Source: Neocallimastix lanati (nom. inval.)
Lineage: Eukaryota; Neocallimastigomycota; Neocallimastigomycetes; Neocallimastigales; Neocallimastigaceae
Reading direction: 5' to 3'
Assembly (NCBI GenBank): GCA_016946835.1
Contig: JACVTC010000002.1
Coordinates: forward strand, 1,601,001-1,665,000
Length of the DNA: 64,000 nt
Translations under genes and position numbers: made by a program
Notes under the pieces: generated by a model
Database searches by the model: none
What the model saw: only the letters and a program-made list of their open reading frames with translations
Told to the model about the DNA's origin: nothing
Shown here: in pieces, positions 48,704-59,980 of the stretch
Position numbering within the stretch: the first letter of the stretch is position 1
Layout of the letters: each line of letters opens with the position of its first letter

Positions 48704-49538
48704 TGTAAAGATATGATCAATATCTTTAGTACATTAATTAATTTATTTTGTACATTAAATTATTTAATGTAATTCACGTTTACAAAATAATGCTAATGCA
48801 TTAAATTATGTAAAATATATTAATTTATGAAATTAATTGATTTATGAAAATTAATAATAAATTTATATTTCATATAATATATAAATTTAAAAATATAAAA
48901 TTAATTTTTAAATAACCTAAAATTTAGTAATAAAATATATTAATAATTTTAGTTTAGTTTAATTTTAGTTTAGTTTAATTTTAGTTTAGTTTAATTTTAG
49001 TTTAGTTTAATTTTAGTTTAGTTTAATTTTAGTTTAGTTTAATTTTAGTTTAGTTTAATTTTAGTTTAGTTTAATTTTAGTTTAGTTTAATAATCATAAA
49101 AATTAAATAGTAATATATAATTAATAGTATTAATAATAAAAGAATAATAAATAAATAATAAATAAGAACTTATTCAATTTGAGTCAAAACAAATTGAATA
49201 AAAAGCTTATTGAATTAGTTTTAGTTTTTTATAACTTTATTTAATTTTAGATTAGTTTTTGTTTATTTTATATTGAATATATATTTAAATAAATAGAAAT
49301 AGTATATTATAATATAATTAAGAAAAAATATAAATACATGTAAAATTATTCTATTAAAGAAAATGTAGTTGTTATTAACTATTTTGCAGTTAATAACTAA
49401 TAAAAAGAATTTTTATAATAAAGTGATTAATAAAAGAATTTTTTTTAAAATAAATTTCATTTGAGTATTGTTATTGATAGTGTTGTTTTTGTTTTTTTTT
49501 TTTGTAATTGTAATCTGCTCCATAAGGAACATTTTACA
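48704..49538 (+). repeat. Element E 3' LTR
   Basis: 835 bp; the same 16-bp repeat with about nine units at 48947-49091. Confidence 0.95.
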
Positions 49539-49815
49539 ATAAGTTTGTGTGGAAATTTAGAATACTTAGTTAATTAGGAAATTTAGTAATTTAGTAATTT
49601 AGTAATTTAGCAACATAGTATAATTAGGATATTTAAGATTAACAATACTTAAATATACACATAAGTAAATAAGAAACACATCAGAATTAGGAAATTAGTA
49701 TTTGAATGTTTCTTATATAATTTAGTAATTAGTATTTAGAAATAGTAATTAGCAATTTATAATTAATAAACAAATTCATTAAATAATATTAAAAATATAT
49801 TATTACATTTAAGAA

Positions 49816-51771
49816 ATGACCGGAACAACTAGAACAGTTCTTAACAGGATGGAATATGTCCTAACAGAAGATAACTACGATGAATGGTATGAAGACTTTA
49901 TCCTCGAACTCCAAGGCGCTGGATTAAGTGAATACGTAGAAAAAAACATAGATGATATAGTAAAAGAAGTAGAGAAGAAATATACAACCAAAGATAAGAA
50001 GGGAAATAATATCTTATCTGAAGAAGGCGAAAACAAAATTAAGGAACATAAAATGAACAACTTCAAAGTTTTGAGTTTTTTAAGAAAATCTGTTGATGCA
50101 AAAATAAAATCCTTTATTAGAAGTAAGGAAGAAGAAAAAAATTCAGCATACTTAATATTAAAGGTACTAAAGAAGAAATACCACGAAGAAGAATTCAATG
50201 AAATACCAAAACTCTACAGAAGATTAGAAAATATGAGGGCCGAAAGCGATAAAGAAACTTTAGAATACATCGAAGAATTTTTAGAAGTCACGCAAAAGTT
50301 AGGAAAATTAAATAATAAACTTAGCAATAGGGAAAAATTAAACTACTTGTTTAAAGGACTACCAGAGAAACAATTAAATTTCTTAGAAATAAGATACAGT
50401 ATCTCAGAAGACGTCGATGAAATATTAGAAGATATGAAGAAGCAAATTAGAAATCGTAGAATCTTTATCCCAGGAAAAAATAAAGAAAAAGAAGAAGAAA
50501 TATCACAAATATCCAAAGGAAAAAATAAGAATAAAAATAAAGACAAAGGCAATAATTACGAAAGTTGTGATGAAGACGATATTTGCGAGAAATTCAATAA
50601 TAAAAGAAGTATAAATAATAAGAAAAAGCGTTGTTATTTATGTGATAGTGAAAACCATTTAGTTTACAACTGCCCCTTTAACCCTAAGAATCCTCATAAC
50701 AATATTAAACACATAGCAGAACAATTCCAAAAATTAAATATTTCAGTTGATGAAATAAACGATATTGAATTATGTCATGACAGTGATTCGGATAGCGATA
50801 GTAGTATAGTTAAAATAAAAGAAATAAATTTAATTGAAACTGAAAATAGTATAATGGAAACAAATTTAATTGAACCTGAAAATAGTATCAAAGAAATAAA
50901 TTTATGTGAAATAAGCACTACTTCAGAAAAAGAAAAAGAAGATAATAATGATAATCAATATTTAGAATTTAAAACTATAGATGATACAAGAAAATTCAAT
51001 TATGATACAAATTATTGTAATAACTGTGGTGAAAACAACAAATTTAAAAATAATAACACACCAAATAAAACAGAAAACACAAATATTTTTCAAAAGGAAA
51101 ATAATATTAATTATGATTTAAATAATTATTTTATTAATGGTATTTATAATAGCAATGAATATAATAACGGTAACTATAAGAATTTAGGTATAAATAATAA
51201 CATACATAATAATGAAAAAGAAAGTATGAATAAAAATAATATTTTGAATAATTACCAAAATTATGAAAATGAAAATCCTGTTACGATAGATAAATATGTA
51301 ATTGAATCATTTCAAGATAAAATAAACAAAACAAATTGTAAATTGAATAAATTATTGAAATGTTTGAGTAAAATTGAAGAAAAGAACAATAACATCCAGA
51401 AAATTATTAAAGAATATTTACAAATTATGAGATTTGATAATACTTATGAAAATTATGAAAAATATATGAAAATAATTAATCAATATAACAATATTTTGAA
51501 TGTTAATTATTATAATCCAGGGAATGAAATTGAAAAAGGTGTAAACAAAAATAGTCTAGGCAAAAAAACTGGTGAAAATTATAAATATATGAAGAAAAAC
51601 ATTTTTTCAGAAAAAAATTTTTTTAATAATAAAAATTTGTCAAAAATTGATCAAAAATTAAAAATTAATACGAATGAGCAAAATTTGAAATTTAATTATA
51701 ATGTACATGCGTTTGAATTTAAATCTGATTCGTTAGCTGAGAAAAATTTAGGTTGTACTACAAATAAGTAA
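49816..51771 (+). CDS. Element F gag-like protein, 651 aa
   Basis: The N-terminal half is a copia-type gag domain (LTEDNYDEWYEDFILELQG, IPKLYRRLENMRAESDKETL). A basic stretch follows, then a zinc knuckle CYLCDSENHLVYNC (about residue 275). The C-terminal half is Asn/Lys/Glu-rich with repeats of I-N-L-I/C-E (EINLIETENSIM, TNLIEPENSIKEINLCE), unusual for gag. The frame is fully open. Confidence 0.88.
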   Translation: MTGTTRTVLNRMEYVLTEDNYDEWYEDFILELQGAGLSEYVEKNIDDIVKEVEKKYTTKDKKGNNILSEEGENKIKEHKMNNFKVLSFLRKSVDAKIKSFIRSKEEEKNSAYLILKVLKKKYHEEEFNEIPKLYRRLENMRAESDKETLEYIEEFLEVTQKLGKLNNKLSNREKLNYLFKGLPEKQLNFLEIRYSISEDVDEILEDMKKQIRNRRIFIPGKNKEKEEEISQISKGKNKNKNKDKGNNYESCDEDDICEKFNNKRSINNKKKRCYLCDSENHLVYNCPFNPKNPHNNIKHIAEQFQKLNISVDEINDIELCHDSDSDSDSSIVKIKEINLIETENSIMETNLIEPENSIKEINLCEISTTSEKEKEDNNDNQYLEFKTIDDTRKFNYDTNYCNNCGENNKFKNNNTPNKTENTNIFQKENNINYDLNNYFINGIYNSNEYNNGNYKNLGINNNIHNNEKESMNKNNILNNYQNYENENPVTIDKYVIESFQDKINKTNCKLNKLLKCLSKIEEKNNNIQKIIKEYLQIMRFDNTYENYEKYMKIINQYNNILNVNYYNPGNEIEKGVNKNSLGKKTGENYKYMKKNIFSEKNFFNNKNLSKIDQKLKINTNEQNLKFNYNVHAFEFKSDSLAEKNLGCTTNK

Positions 51772-51868
51772 GAATTATTAGCAAATTAGTAAAGATATAA
51801 AAATATTAAAAAAAATAGCAAATTTTCTTATTAAACAAAGATTTTACAATACTTTGTTTAGGGGGGAA

Positions 51869-52228
51869 TGTTAGAAAATTAGTATTTTTAGTTTATAAAT
51901 TTAATTAACATTTTAATTAATATTTTTATTTTATTACAACTTTTATTATAATTTTAAATATTAAATAGTTTATTATAAATAAATAGGATATATTATATTA
52001 ATATATAGTTTATATAGTTTATGAATATAGTTTTAAAAAATTTTTATTTTTATAAGCCTCTTTTATATAGTTAATATTAAAACATGTATTTAATGTATTA
52101 AAATATGTATGATCCATCAAATGTATTTTGTATGTATAAATAACATTAAATTATGTATTCTTAAAAAATAAGCCTTTTGCTTCAAATAAATAAAGTTAAT
52201 AAATAAACAAATATTAAGATTTTTTAAC
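51869..52228 (+). repeat. Element F 3' LTR
   Basis: About 360 bp, preceded by TTTAGGGGGGAA. Confidence 0.93.
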
Positions 52229-52437
52229 AAAAAAAAAAAAAAAAAAAAAAATTTTTTAGATAATATTAAATTAATCTTGTATTACCTTAACCCTTTAAAA
52301 TTAATTCTAATATTTACCAACAAAATTAATTTATAATTAGATAAATAATATTAAATTAATTTAGTAAAAAAAAAAAAAATTTTAATTTTTAGATAAATAT
52401 TTTAGATTAATTTAGTGAATAAATCAATTAGTTCTAG

Positions 52438-52482
<45 letters not shown>

Positions 52483-53604
52483 TTTCATTTAATTTATTAC
52501 AAAAATAATAAATTTTTTAAATTAGTTTAGTATAAAAAAAAAAAAAAAAAAAATATACTAATAATAATATTAATAATTATAATAATAATTTTTATTTTTA
52601 ATTACTTTAATAAATTACTTGCTTGAAATAATAAAGAGAAAACCCTGTGTAATTTTATTTTTTTTTTTTTTAAAAAAAAAAGCGTTTATACGAGCGAATA
52701 GAGCTCATATACAGAGTTAGAAGAATTGTCTTCTTTAGTGTTGCACTCGACGAATAGATTTGGTTCTAGACTAGGTAAAACTCTATAAGAGAGCACCGTA
52801 GCCTATTATAAAGGAAAACGGTTCTAGGTTTGCAACAACTCTGGCGAATAAGGAGCTTACGTCACCGAAGGCGTAAGATTAAAATTATATTGTATTTTAA
52901 AATTTTATTTCGTGCTTACTCGCGGCACTAGTTATAATAGTACTGACGGTTTTTTCTATAGTTGTGAGTCAATAGTACTATTCTATTTTATCAATCAATA
53001 ATTTTATAATTAATATTATAATTTTATAATTAAGAAAACAAAGATTAAAATATAAATATAAGGTTTATACGACTTCCAAAGCGACAGAAGTTGGTCTCTG
53101 TTTTCGTAACATTTTAGTGTTCAGATACTATTGATATAGGGGAAAATAATTTGTTTTATTCTTTTCAGCTAACAATAAGTTAGATATAATAAAGAATCTA
53201 ACAATATTACTTCCTTTTGTCTATAAGACATTAACAATCGATTTTATCTGCGTTATCACTAAAAGGCTAAAGGAACTTATCGTATAAAACTTTGATAGAT
53301 TATATATTTAGTTGGTCCAATACTATATAATCTAGTTTATATTTCAGTAATTTTTGATAAATAATTATAAAATAAGAAATATTCAATTATAAAATATTAT
53401 AAAGTGTTATTAAAATTTTGTGTTCTTATCCATTAACCTTGGAAACCTACCAATAAACAACTTTTGAACTTTTGGAATCTCTACTACCTATCTACCTTTT
53501 GGATTATTGGAATCTCTACTACCACTTTGGGAACTTCTGGATTCTACCGCCTATTCTTTATCTTTGAAAACTTATTCTACTCTACCTTATTTATTTATTT
53601 CAAT
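52229..53604 (+). other. Element D leader, right part
   Basis: Noncoding, with A-runs (52441-52478, 52532-52551) and a GC-richer block at 52685-52880 that is shared with element C. Positions 52842-52877 match 39645-39680 exactly in reverse complement and contain the CTTACG/CGTAAG hairpin. Pyrimidine-rich repeats (GGAATCTCTACTACC) lie just before gag. Confidence 0.7.
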
Positions 53605-54762
53605 ATGGACAACTATAACCAAGAAAATCCTACCTTTAAGGACGGTTTTGGTGGTGATCGTCGATTCTTTAAAGGATTTCTAGCTAAAATGGAACTTATT
53701 TTTATGATTCAACCGGAAAGATTTGCAAACGATGAAGCTAAAGTAATCTATATCATTTCTCGTTTGTATGGAAACGCCATGAATTGGGCTGCTACCCTTA
53801 TTGAAAACCAAGATCCTTGTCTCCTTAATTATAATCAATTCATTGCTAGATTAAAATCAGTATTTGGAAGCTACGACTCTACCTTTATTGCCAACCAGAA
53901 ATTAAGAACAATCAAACAAAAACGAATTGGTGAAGTCAGAAATTATATTTTAGAATTTAATAAATACGCCGATGAATCTTCTTGGAATGAAGAAGCCAAG
54001 ATGGACGCCTTTCTTGTCGGTCTACATGACCATATTGCTACTAGAATTTTAGAAATGTTTCCTGGACCTCAAACCCTCTTTGCTATGCAAACAATTGCAT
54101 CTCGAATCGATAATCGTATTTCTACTCATAGACAATTTTCCAATCTTCATGGTCAAAATTCAAATAATAGTAATAATAATAAAAATAAAAAGGGCAAAAA
54201 ATCATTCTTTTTCCAAAAGCAATTTAAATCCAAACCTCATGGACCTCTATCTCAAGAAGAAAAAGAAAGAAGAAGAAGAGAAAATCTTTGTTTGTATTGT
54301 GGATCCTCTGAACATTCTCTCGACAATTGTCCACTTAAAAATAAATATAAAAATAAAAATAAACCTTCATCAAGTAGCACTTATGTTTCTAATCCCGAAT
54401 CAAAACCTATATCTAGACCCAGAGTTTCTGACTCAAATCTTCCTATTTACGAATTTTCTTTAAGTATTGATAATACAAATTCTACTGCTAAAATTCTTCT
54501 CGATACTGGTTCTCAAATCAATTTAATGGATATCTACTATATTAAAGAAAATAATATCCCGTATTCAACCAAAACTAATTTCCCTAAGGTATCTGGCATC
54601 GGTGGAAAGCAAACTATTCTTGGAAAAACTCTTCCTATTTCCATCACTTATAATAACCATAAATGTAAGACTCAATTCTATGTGGTTGACCTTCCTTCTT
54701 ATTGTGCTATTTTAGGTTTCGAATGGATTTCTACTCACAATCCTGATATTGACTTCAAAAAA
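53605..54762 (+). CDS. Element D gag and protease
   Basis: From ATG 53605 ([20 protein letters not shown]): a Ty3 gag domain with [32 protein letters not shown] and [14 protein letters not shown]; a basic linker; zinc knuckle [14 protein letters not shown]; protease [12 protein letters not shown]. An upstream in-frame ATG exists at 53464, but the pyrimidine-rich leader there does not look coding. Confidence 0.88.
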
Positions 54763-56050
54763 TAAAGTCTTAAGATTTAATTCCAATTATTGCGTTGAAA
54801 ATTGTTTAATCATCCCTAACTCCTTTACTTCTTATGTTCCTTTAAATACTACTAAACAAAATGACAAAAATGAAAATGAAGAAATCGATAATAAAATAAG
54901 CAAATCATTACCAAAAAAATTACTTCCATTTATAGACACTTTCAGTGAAATATACACTAATGAATCACCTCCTTATTGTCCTTTTGATAGCGAGATTAAA
55001 CCCAAACAAAATGAAAAACTTCATTATGACCCAATCTACCCCTTAACTGTAAAAGAACCTCTAGCTTCGAAGAAATATATTAAAGAAAATGAAAACAAAA
55101 AATTTATTAGAAAATCTAAATCTCCAGCTGCTGCTTCTGTTTTATTTGTTCCCAAGAAAGACATAAATGACCTCTTCCGTATTCATAAACCACCCTCCGA
55201 TTTTTTTTCCGATAAAGATTCTCAATTCACTTCAAAATTTTGGTCAGCTATTTGTAAATCTTTCAATATCACAACGAAACTTGCTTCTCCCTTCCATCAC
55301 CAAACCAATGGTTTAACGGAGAGGGTGAACTCCGTTATTGAACAATACTTAAGATGTTATTCAAACTTTAAAGGTTCTGATTGGTATAATTTTTTATTCC
55401 TAGCAGAATTCAGTTATAATAATTCAATTCAAGAATCAATTAAGCACTCACCTTTTTATGCAAACTATGGATATAATCCAAGATATTCACCATCAATTCC
55501 AAACAGTACAGATGTTCCTAGAGCTGATGAATTTACAAAAGATTTTTCAGAATTATTTAAAACACTTAGTGAAAATTTACAACAAGCAAGAAAAAAGCAA
55601 GAAGAATTTGCAAACAAACATCGTATTGAAGCTCCAAACTTTAAACCTGGTGATAAAGTGTGGATTAATAGTTCACTTATAATTCATAATGGAAATAAAA
55701 AACTTAAACCTAGAAAACTTGGTCCATATAAAATCATTAAGAAAATTTCTCCCGTTTCATATAAGTTAGACTTACCAAAAGAAATCAGAATCCATCCTGT
55801 AATACATGTTTCTGAACTTGAACCATTTTATGAAGATCACTTTGGACGAAAGAAAGAACCACCACCACCGATAATTATTGACAATGAAGAAGAATACGAA
55901 GTTGAAAAAATTCTTGATAAAAGGAAACATTATGGCAAAACCCAATATCTTATTAAATGGAAAGGTTATCCTTTATCTGAAGCATCTTGGGAACCCGAAG
56001 AAAATTTAAATTGCCCTAAACTCTTAAAAGAATTTAACAAAAATAACTAA
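54749..56050 (+). pseudogene. Element D pol remnant with integrase end and canonical chromodomain
   Basis: It carries the start of an RT-type region ([28 protein letters not shown]), the later part of a Ty3 integrase core ([29 protein letters not shown]), a GPY-type module ([19 protein letters not shown]) and a clear HP1-like chromodomain ([20 protein letters not shown] then [17 protein letters not shown]). Much of pol is lacking, so the element is broken. The chromodomain marks it as a chromovirus, a group known to target heterochromatin. Confidence 0.9.
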
Positions 56051-56373
56051 AATTAAAACTTGAAAATGAATCTTTACTTTATTAATATCAAACTTATATT
56101 AATTTATTAATATCAATATTACTAAATATTATTTTATATTATTAAATATTATTAATATTCATGTATTCTTATTATATATTATATTCATGTAACTTTATTA
56201 ATATCATGTAATTTTATTCAAAAAAGTTCGTACTATAAAATGGTTAATTAATTATTTTTATTTTATTATATTTTATTTTATTTTAATTTAGTTTAGTTTA
56301 GTTTGCTTAATTTTAGTATAAGTTATGCCTAACTGTTAGATTCGTCTGGTATCCGAATCCTGGAGGCGGACCA

Positions 56374-57017
56374 TGTAACGAAATCTTCAGTTAGTAAAAT
56401 TAGAACTTTGGTTCAATGGTTAGTTACATTGACCATGACCAATACTTCATGGGTTCGACTCACACCTCAACCCATTTTGCATAAATAATTATTTTATTAA
56501 TTATTTTATTAATTATTAATAATATCTTCTTGAATATTCTTTCTGTATAAAATTATAGAAAGTTAAAGATTCTTTCGGTTCGTAATTCAACCGAAATGAA
56601 TTTAGAAATTCTTATTATATAAATTATTTTATTCTTTTTTGATAAGATTCATTTTCATCAATTAAAATCTATATTCTAGAAACTTTACATTATTAATTAT
56701 TACAAACATATTTCTAAATATTTCTTTAAAATTATTTATACATGTTAAAACTGTTTTTCCGTTAAAAGTATAAATAGTGCGAACTTCACGATTGAAAATA
56801 TTTTTCTTCGTGCTTTTATTAATAATAATTAACGTATAAGTAATTCGAAATATTACCTTGTTGATTAATATTAATAATTATTTTAAATTTTATAATTAAT
56901 AAAAAATATTTCTAATAAAACGAATTATTTATACAGATAGTGTAAACCTATTGAGTTTTCTTCTTTCTGTGTTTCTATATCTCATCCCGCCTTTACAATA
57001 GAAGCACCTCCGTTACA
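56374..57017 (+). repeat. Element D 3' LTR
   Basis: 644 bp, uninterrupted, TGTAACG..CGTTACA, followed by the AGTAT target duplication. Confidence 0.95.
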
Positions 57018-57040
57018 AGTATATTATTAAATAGTGAAAC

Positions 57041-58370
57041 ACGTATACTTATATTTATCCGAATATACTTAATAGTTACTGCTCAACTATAAAGCGGATA
57101 TTCAAAGGAGGATGTCACTAAGTACCAACATATATAATAATTGGTACATATTATTCATAAACAAAATAGAAATGCTTAGCGTGAAATGAGCATATTCTAC
57201 AATAATTATAATGATTGATTACCTAGCGTGAAATAGGTATTTTCATTTAAATTTTATATAATATCATGATTTAACTTAGCGTGAAATGAGCTAAATCATA
57301 GATAATAAGAATAGATGGTGTAAGACCTTCATAGAAAGGGTTCCATCAAAAATGGTATAACACCTTCATAGGAAGGGCTCCATTAAATATATATAGGACT
57401 CCTCATATCACCACTTATAAAAGTGAGTGATCGCCGACAGATTGGTTCACATTTCCATTCGACTGAGCTGACATCATACAGTAAAATGTGATTTTCTATA
57501 TTAATTATTAACTGATGATGAATTTAAAATAATAAAATACTTTTATTAAAAGTATGGTGCAATTATTCAATTTACTATTGCAAACAATTTAAAATTTTCA
57601 TTTACAAATCTATATATTTATTTCAAAATATTTAGATTTGAGGGGGAATAGTGGTCACTGAAAATTTAAATTTATGTATAACTGACCAGAAAATGTATAT
57701 CAAATTCTAGTTAATTATCTTCAACATATAAAGATATTATCCAATAATATAAGAAAATTGTAACCTTTCAACATTCAAGAAAATTGAAATATTTAAAAAA
57801 TACTTAAAGATTCAATACATGATAAAATTAATATTTCTTAAGATACAAAAATGACTAAATTATACATTTGTATATTAAAGAAGCCTAATAGCGAAAAATT
57901 AGAAAAATTAACCTACAAGAAAAATTAACTGAAATATGGAATCTTAATTAAATTGAACGAACTTATATTATTTATTAATAAATTTAAATGTCTAAAATAA
58001 CGCAATTAAAATATTAGATTAATTCAATTTTAATACTCCAAACAAAATTTACTTAAAACACCTAATATATATAATAGTTAACGTTTATCTACAAAACGAT
58101 ATTTTAATAGTTAATGCTAATCTATAAAGCAATATTTAATAGTTATCGCTAAAGCTACAAAGCGAAATATATATAAAAGTTAGCGCTAATCTACAAAGCG
58201 GATTATAATTAAAAGTGATGTAAATCCCAATATAAGAGGTATTCGGTATTCACATATTTTAGATGGTATAATATCACCCTTCAAGAGAAAGGTTTCCATC
58301 ATATATAAATGGTATATTTAAACCATATAATTATTTTATATTAAAGATGACATAGATTCATCTAACACTT
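57041..58370 (+). ncRNA. Element B hairpin array with covarying stems (three families)
   Basis: Family 1 has a fixed loop GCGTGAAA: stems ATGCTTA/TGAGCAT (57172-57193), TACCTA/TAGGTA (57220-57239), and a 13-position stem with one mismatch (57266-57299). Family 2 is a double stem: GATGG/CCATC around CCTT/AAGG (57314-57347), AATGG/CCATT around CCTTC/GAAGG (57351-57384), GATGG/CCATC around CCTT/AAGG (58262-58300). Family 3 has a loop near AATCTACAA: CTGCT/AGCGG (57079-57097), CGTTT/AAACG (58082-58098), TGCT/AGCA (58115-58131), TCGCT/AGCGA (58146-58165), CGCT/AGCG (58184-58200). Singles include GTACCAA/TTGGTAC (57122-57147), ATCAC..CACTT/AAGTG..GTGAT near 57406-57431 and ATGGT/ACCAT near 58309-58326. 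Base changes are matched across stems, so RNA or single-strand structure has been selected. Confidence 0.6.
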
Positions 58371-58650
58371 ATTAAAGGTGTAAAAAATATTAAATATTTA
58401 GTTTTAGGGGGAAATTATTAGATTAAAAATATATTTAAGAAATTATTTTTGTAATATTTAAATTTAATTAAGGAATTAATATAATGTAAAATATTTTATT
58501 CATGTAAAATTAAAAGTTAGGTTAGAAAAGAAATAATTTATAGTTTAATAGTATCGAGTGTATAATATTATAGAATAGGATAGTTTTATATACACATATT
58601 CACCAGTAAACCAATTTATTCTTTACTGAATAATTAGGTTTAAGGGGGAA
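57600..58650 (+). repeat. Three polypurine-tract-like GGGGGAA blocks in element B 3' region
   Basis: TTTGAGGGGGAAT (57626-57640 region), TTTTAGGGGGAAAT (58403-58416) and TTTAAGGGGGAATG (58638-58652). Only the last touches an LTR. The first resembles the tract of the copia fragment at 21.1 kb. Two hairpin-plus-tract modules in tandem suggest an internal duplication of a 3' region. Confidence 0.55.
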
Positions 58651-58867
58651 TGTTAGAATATGTGAAATGTATGAAATAAGTGTCAAATGTATTTATAATG
58701 TATTGACACGTATTGTATTAAATTAAATGTATAAGCCACATATTATTCATATAAATACATGTAAACTCAAAGAGTTATACTTTGAGTAATTCTTGAGTAA
58801 TTCTTAAGTATAAAACATATTAATAAAGTTGACATAATCATTAACCACAAATTCCAGACTGTTAACA
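58651..58867 (+). repeat. Element B 3' LTR
   Basis: 217 bp, about 99% identical to 29278-29494. It is preceded by AAGGGGGAA and followed by ATT repeats. Confidence 0.95.

Positions 58868-59980
<1,113 letters not shown>

Larger units (their letters stand above)
42476..49538 (+). mobile_element. Element E: Ty3/gypsy chromovirus-like element, looks whole
   Basis: LTRs 42476-43263 and 48704-49538 have TGTAAAG..TTTTACA ends, and ATAAG flanks both (42471-42475, 49539-49543). The lengths differ (788 and 835 bp) because a 16-bp tandem repeat has about six units in one and nine in the other. One open gag-pol frame lies between. It is inserted in F a short way after F's primer site. Confidence 0.96.
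42087..52228 (+). mobile_element. Element F: gag-only copia-type LTR element
   Basis: The LTRs (42087-42447 and 51869-52228, about 360 bp, a few differences) have TGTTAGA..TTTAACA ends. The primer site GATTAAGAGTC at 42448 and polypurine tract AGGGGGGAATG are as in A and B. Setting element E aside, F is about 3.1 kb with one long frame, gag. No pol is present, so it is a non-autonomous element that must borrow RT and integrase. It sits in a poly(A) run of D's leader, so its target duplication cannot be read. Confidence 0.9.
31593..57017 (+). mobile_element. Element D: Ty3/gypsy chromovirus (broken), with nested X, C, F and E
   Basis: The LTR ends TGTAACG..CGTTACA occur at 31593 and 57017 and AGTAT flanks both. 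The 3' LTR is 644 bp (56374-57017). The 5' LTR is also 644 bp once X and C are set aside (31593-31608 plus 40936-41563). The few LTR differences mean a recent insertion. D's own DNA is about 6 kb: LTR, long leader, gag, protease, reduced pol, chromodomain, polypurine tract GGAGGCGGA, LTR. It is broken, with much of pol lacking. Confidence 0.93.
29278..58867 (+). mobile_element. Element B: copia-type LTR element carrying lysozyme piece and hairpin array; host of nested insertions
   Basis: Two 217-bp LTRs (29278-29494 and 58651-58867) differ at about two sites, end in TGTTAGA..GTTAACA and are both flanked by ATTAT in the ATT tract. The primer site (GATTAAGAGTCTC at 29495) and polypurine tract (AAGGGGGAATG before 58651) are as in copia elements A and F. 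The span is 29.6 kb only because element D with its own inserts lies inside; B itself is about 4.2 kb. I see no recognisable pol. A short frame MDSLKDESKAGQ opens at 29519. The interior otherwise holds a GH24 piece and repeated hairpins. It must depend on other elements for movement. Confidence 0.85.

Noticed and set aside
29278-58867. Element B as one giant 29.6-kb retroelement
   Set aside because: D's LTRs and AGTAT duplication, and the others within it, account for all but about 4.2 kb.
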